Assembly: GCF_003947455.1 (NCBI RefSeq)
Contig: NZ_QHJH01000004.1
Span: forward strand, 52,984-116,983
DNA from: Streptomyces sp. WAC 04229
Lineage (GTDB): Bacteria > Actinomycetota > Actinomycetes > Streptomycetales > Streptomycetaceae
Direction: 5' to 3'
DNA length: 64,000 nt
Below the pieces are notes generated by a model, which ran no database searches, was not told where the DNA came from, and saw only the letters and a list, made by a program, of their open reading frames with translations. Shown here in pieces: positions 60,807-64,000 of the stretch. How positions within the stretch are numbered: the stretch's first letter is position 1; the number at the start of each line of letters is the position of its first letter. The translations under genes and the position numbers were made by a program.

Positions 60807-62687
60807 CTACGCGGCCTTGTCCATCGTCCGGCGGGCGAACTGGGTGCGGTGCAGCTGGGCGTAGCGGCCCTGTGCGGCCAGGAGTTCCTCGTGGGTGCCG
60901 CTCTCCACGATGCGGCCGGCCTCGACGACCAGGATCCGGTCGGCCGCGCGGACGGTGGACAGCCGGTGCGCGATCACCAGGGCGGTCCGGTCCGCCAGGG
61001 CTTCGGTGAGGGCCTCCTGGACGGCCGCCTCGGAGGTGTTGTCGAGGTGGGCGGTGGCCTCGTCGAGGATGACGACGCGCTGTCGGGCGAGCAGCAGCCG
61101 GGCGATGGTCATGCGCTGGCGTTCACCGCCGGAGAGCCGGTAGCCGCGCTCGCCGACCACGGTGTCGAGACCGTCGGGCAGGGACCGGACGAGGTCGGTG
61201 AGGCGGGCGCGGCGCAGCGCGTCCCACAGTTCGGTGTCGCTCGCCCCGGGGCGGGCCAGCAGGAGGTTGGCGCGGACCGTGTCGTGGAAGAGGTGGCCGT
61301 CCTGGGTGACCATGCCGACGGTGTCGCGCAGCGAACGGGCGCTCAGGTCGCGGACGTCGACGCCGCCGACGCGCACGGTGCCGCCGTCGGTGTCGTACAG
61401 GCGCGGCAGCAGTGCGGCGATGGTGGACTTGCCGGCGCCGGAGGAGCCGACGAGGGCGATGGTCTGTCCGGGTTCGGCGCGGAAGGAGAGGCCGTGCAGG
61501 ACCTCGTCGCCGCCGCGGGTGTCCAGGGACGCGACCTCTTCGAGGGAGGCGAGGGAGACCTTGTCGGCGGCCGGGTAGCCGAAGCGGACGTCGTCGAACT
61601 CGACGGCGACCGGGCCGTCGGGGACCGGGCGGGCGTCGGGCTTCTCGTCGATGAGCGGGGTCAGGTCCAGCACCTCGAAGACCCGCTCGAAGCTGACGAG
61701 GGCGCTCATGACCTCCACGCGGGCCCCGGCGAGCGCGGTGAGCGGCGCGTAGAGGCGGGTGAGCAGCAGGGCCAGGGCGACGACGGCGCCGGGGTCCAGG
61801 CTGCCGCGCAGGGCGAGGAAGCCGCCGAGGCCGTAGACGAGGGCGAGGGCCAGGGCGGAGACGAGGGTGAGCGCGGTGATGAAGGCCGCCTGTGCGGTGG
61901 CGGTGCGCACTCCGATGTCGGCGACGCGGCGGGCCCGGTCGGCGAATTCGGCGGACTCGTCCTCGGGGCGGCCGAAGAGTTTGATCAGGGTGGCGCCGGG
62001 TGCCGAGAACCGCTCGGTCATCCGGGTGCCCATCGCGGCGTTGAGGGCGGCGGCCTCGTGCTGCATGCGGGCCATGCGGCGTCCCATCCGCCGGGCGGGG
62101 AGCACGAACACGGGGAGCAGCGCGAGGGCGAGCAGGGTGATCTGCCAGGACAGGGTGAGCATCACGGCGAGGGTGAGCACGAGGGTGACGAGGTTGCTGA
62201 CGACGCCGGACAGGGTGTTGCTGAAGGCGCGCTGGGCGCCGATGACGTCGTTGTTGAGCCGGGAGACCAGCGCGCCCGTACGAGTACGTGTGAAGAACGC
62301 GACGGGCATGCGCTGCACATGATCGAACACGGCCGTGCGCAGATCGAGGATGAGCCCCTCCCCCAGCGTCGCCGAGATCCTGCGGGAGAGGATGCCGAGC
62401 ACCGCCTCGGCGACCGCGATGAGGGCGATGAGCAGGGCGAGGCGGACGACCCTGCTCTCGTCGCCGCCCGACACGATCGCGTTCACGACGCGTCCGGCCA
62501 GGACGGGGGTGGCGACGGCGAGGAGTGCGGTCACCACCCCGAGCAGCACGAACCGGACGATGCGGGTGCGGTGCGGGCGGGCGAAGGCGCCGACGCGGCG
62601 CAGCGTGGCGCGGGCGAGGGGGCGGCGCTCCTGCTCGGCGTTCATGACGCTGTGCAGTTGGGTCCAGGCTGTGGTCTCCATACTCAT
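60807..62687 (-). CDS. ABCB-type exporter (fused permease-ATPase)
   Basis: 626 residues. Six membrane helices (FVLLGVVTALLAVATPVLAG to VVALALLLTRLYAPL) are followed by a nucleotide-binding domain with Walker A VGSSGAGKST, signature LSGGERQRM, Walker B VVILDEATAHLD and switch His in VIAHRLSTV. A half-transporter that would act as a dimer to expel drugs, lipids or peptides. ATG 62687 lies seven bases after a -10-like TACCGT, so the mRNA may be leaderless. A SoxR-type box fills its promoter; redox-active compounds may be its inducers and substrates. It converges on the phosphatase gene with three bases between stops. Confidence 0.9.
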   Translation of the reverse strand: MSMETTAWTQLHSVMNAEQERRPLARATLRRVGAFARPHRTRIVRFVLLGVVTALLAVATPVLAGRVVNAIVSGGDESRVVRLALLIALIAVAEAVLGILSRRISATLGEGLILDLRTAVFDHVQRMPVAFFTRTRTGALVSRLNNDVIGAQRAFSNTLSGVVSNLVTLVLTLAVMLTLSWQITLLALALLPVFVLPARRMGRRMARMQHEAAALNAAMGTRMTERFSAPGATLIKLFGRPEDESAEFADRARRVADIGVRTATAQAAFITALTLVSALALALVYGLGGFLALRGSLDPGAVVALALLLTRLYAPLTALAGARVEVMSALVSFERVFEVLDLTPLIDEKPDARPVPDGPVAVEFDDVRFGYPAADKVSLASLEEVASLDTRGGDEVLHGLSFRAEPGQTIALVGSSGAGKSTIAALLPRLYDTDGGTVRVGGVDVRDLSARSLRDTVGMVTQDGHLFHDTVRANLLLARPGASDTELWDALRRARLTDLVRSLPDGLDTVVGERGYRLSGGERQRMTIARLLLARQRVVILDEATAHLDNTSEAAVQEALTEALADRTALVIAHRLSTVRAADRILVVEAGRIVESGTHEELLAAQGRYAQLHRTQFARRTMDKAA

Positions 62688-62694
62688 GAGGAGG

Positions 62695-62725
62695 ACGGTA
62701 GAACCTCAAGCAACCTTGAGGTCAA
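62695..62725 (-). promoter_or_regulatory. SoxR-box promoter of the ABC exporter
   Basis: ACCTCAAGCAACCTTGAGGT (62703-62722) matches the SoxR palindrome CCTCAAG...CTTGAGG. On the minus strand it lies between TTGACC (-35) and TACCGT (-10), 19 bases apart, the stretched spacing typical of MerR-family-activated promoters. Confidence 0.78.
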
Positions 62726-62807
62726 GGCGGCGCCGCCCGCAGTCCGTAAGCCGTCGTCCGCGCGTCGGCCATCCGTAGTTGGCGCGGCTGGGGGAATGTC
62801 TTGTGAT

Positions 62808-63785
62808 GTGACGACAGCGGTACGACTCCCACGACTGCCCGAGAAGCCGCTCCTGCGCCGGGTTCCGGTCCGCCGGATCCTGTGCGTGCTTCCGCTGCTG
62901 CTGGTGACCGTGGTCGCGGTGCGGCACCGGTCGGTGCTCGCCGAGGGCTTCGGCCATCTCGCCACGGCCCGCTGGCCGTGGCTGCTGGCGGCGGCCGGCG
63001 CGACCTGTCTGACCTGGGTGGCCGCCGCCTGCACCCGGCAGGGCGCGGTGGTGGAACGGCTGCCCCGACGGCGGCTGCTGGCCGCGCAGTTCGCGGCGGG
63101 CGCGGCCAACCACCTGCTGCCGACGGGCCTGGGCGCGAGCGCGGTCAACCTGCGGTTCATGGCGGTGTGCGGGCTGCCGCTGGCGCGGTCCTCGGCGGCT
63201 CTCGCCCTGTATCTGCTGGCGGAGAGCGTGGGCCGGCTCGCCCTGCTGGGCGTGCTGTTCCTCCTGTTCCCCGGCGCGCTGCGGCTCGGCACGCTGCTGC
63301 CCGAGGGGGCGGTGGGGCCGCTGCTGGCGGTCGCGGGTGCGGTGCCGGTGGTCGCGACGGGCGTGCTCGTGCTGGTGCCGCGGCTGCGCGGGGCGGTGGT
63401 CTCGTTCCTGCGGACGGCGCTCGGTGAGGCCCGCTCGGTGCACCGTCTCCCGGCGCGGGCGGTGGCGCTGTGGGGCGGCGCGCTCGCGTTCCCCGCGCTG
63501 CAGGCGTCCGCGCTGGTCCTGGTGGGCCGGTCGCTGGGGCTGCCGGTGCCGGTCGCGCACATGGCGGTGGCGTATCTGGCGGCGACCGTCGCGGTGGCGC
63601 TGGTGCCGACGCCGGGCGGTATCGGCTCGGTCGAGGCGGCGCTGGTCGTGGCGCTGGTGGCGGCGGGCGGTCCGGCGGCGGTGGCCACGGCGGTGGTGCT
63701 GGCGTTCCGGCTCCTGACGGTCTGGCTGCCGCTGCTGCCGGGGGCGTTGACGCTGGCCGCGCTGGTGCGGATGCGGGTGATCTGA
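62808..63785 (+). CDS. Flippase-like (LPG synthase TM domain, UPF0104) membrane protein
   Basis: 325 residues from GTG 62808 (ATG 62796 is closer to the GGGGGA site). About eight hydrophobic helices. The motifs ANHLLPTGLGASAVNLRFM and ATVAVALVPTPGGIGSVEAAL are the paired signature of the lysylphosphatidylglycerol-synthase transmembrane/flippase family. Members move lipid-linked substrates or modify lipids; this one lacks the soluble synthase domain. It diverges from the ABC exporter across the SoxR promoter. Confidence 0.82.
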   Translation: MTTAVRLPRLPEKPLLRRVPVRRILCVLPLLLVTVVAVRHRSVLAEGFGHLATARWPWLLAAAGATCLTWVAAACTRQGAVVERLPRRRLLAAQFAAGAANHLLPTGLGASAVNLRFMAVCGLPLARSSAALALYLLAESVGRLALLGVLFLLFPGALRLGTLLPEGAVGPLLAVAGAVPVVATGVLVLVPRLRGAVVSFLRTALGEARSVHRLPARAVALWGGALAFPALQASALVLVGRSLGLPVPVAHMAVAYLAATVAVALVPTPGGIGSVEAALVVALVAAGGPAAVATAVVLAFRLLTVWLPLLPGALTLAALVRMRVI

Positions 63786-63811
63786 GGGCTGCCGGGCGCT
63801 CCGGGTGCCGG

Positions 63812-64000
63812 TCAGGCGACGGTGACGCGTACCGGTCCGCCGCCGGGGTCGACCCGGTGTGTCCAGCGGGCCGTGAGGGTCAGCGGGCGGTGCGGGACGG
63901 CGGTGGTGAGCGGGAGGCGGGCGCGGTGCAGCGGGCGGCCGTCCTGGGTGACGTACAGGACGGGGCGGGTCAGGGGGATCGCGGTGCGCAGGAGGTAGGG
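63812..64000 (-). CDS. C-terminal end of an unidentified protein (partial)
   Basis: 62 codons to a stop at 63812; the rest lies beyond the right edge. The visible end, YLLRTAIPLTRPVLYVTQDG and later RPLTLTARWTHRVDPGGGPV, has good codon bias and looks like a beta-rich tail. The style recalls tails of FAD-dependent oxidoreductases in Streptomyces, but that is too weak to name the protein. Confidence 0.5.
   Translation of the reverse strand, partial: PYLLRTAIPLTRPVLYVTQDGRPLHRARLPLTTAVPHRPLTLTARWTHRVDPGGGPVRVTVA

Noticed and set aside
60849..63785. 978-codon rightward open frame
   Set aside because: Most of it is antisense to the ABC exporter; only the final part, from about 62808, is a real membrane protein.
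1..64000. CRISPR arrays, rRNA or tRNA genes
   Set aside because: I saw no regularly spaced repeats and no cloverleaf or rRNA sequence; this was by eye, so a tRNA could be missed. A tRNAscan-SE run would settle it.

Overview
The window is high-GC, mostly C or G at third codon positions, with many GTG starts, several apparently leaderless genes, TPR regulators, CBM20 amylase, AztABCD-type zinc uptake and Streptomyces-style tyrosine integrase sequence. All of this points to a Streptomyces chromosome, probably an arm region: the left half is rich in gene relics and accessory clusters, and the right half is an ordered carbohydrate-use locus.

Left part (1-13.4 kb). A decayed integrase N-terminus lies at the left edge. 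A near-identical 33-bp sequence (600-632 and 12103-12135) brackets an 11.5-kb aromatic-catabolism island. The island holds an ACMSD-like decarboxylase/hydrolase, an amidohydrolase, an NTF2-like protein, a two-component flavin monooxygenase with its reductase, a FAH-family hydrolase, an extradiol dioxygenase and a PHBH-type monooxygenase that is cut off at the right-hand repeat. Three regulators (IclR, PucR/CdaR, GntR) sit among them. To the right are an IS3-type transposase relic and the broken N-terminus of a beta-galactosidase-like glycosidase.

Middle-left (13.4-28 kb). A four-gene operon encodes nitroreductase, SIS sugar isomerase, triosephosphate-isomerase paralogue and GH65 phosphorylase/hydrolase. 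After it come a TPR regulator, a frameshifted carboxymuconolactone-decarboxylase relic, type I IPP isomerase (idi), and a family of four small secreted proteins with four conserved cysteines (plus one relic). That family brackets a translationally coupled CMD-like/acyltransferase pair. A frameshifted LuxR relic follows.

Centre (28-33.7 kb). A cobalamin riboswitch precedes five tightly coupled genes: PduX-like GHMP kinase, cysteine-synthase-like PLP enzyme, ATP-grasp ligase, MFS transporter and SAM methyltransferase. This is the best candidate here for an undescribed system: a small-molecule pathway switched on when B12 is scarce, conceivably a cobalt-acquisition metallophore. That role is inference; riboswitch, gene families and coupling are read from the sequence.

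Middle-right (33.7-43.9 kb). Zinc uptake genes aztB-aztD-aztC-aztD run opposite aztA, with a Zur-like box over the aztA start. A TauD-like oxygenase, a PadR-controlled MacB/FtsX-type ABC system and a cold-shock-domain protein follow.

Right part (43.9-64 kb). An alpha-glucan locus: secreted GH13/CBM20 alpha-amylase, an EEP-family membrane protein, two nearly identical LacI/MalR-type regulators flanking a very large secreted GH87 alpha-1,3-glucanase, a sugar ABC importer (binding lipoprotein and two permeases) and an intracellular GH13 alpha-glucosidase. GCAAG/CTTGC palindromes at several promoters suggest shared control by the LacI proteins. The window ends with a GAF-SpoIIE-HATPase regulator, an ABC exporter under a SoxR-type box, a flippase-like membrane protein and the C-terminus of an unidentified gene.
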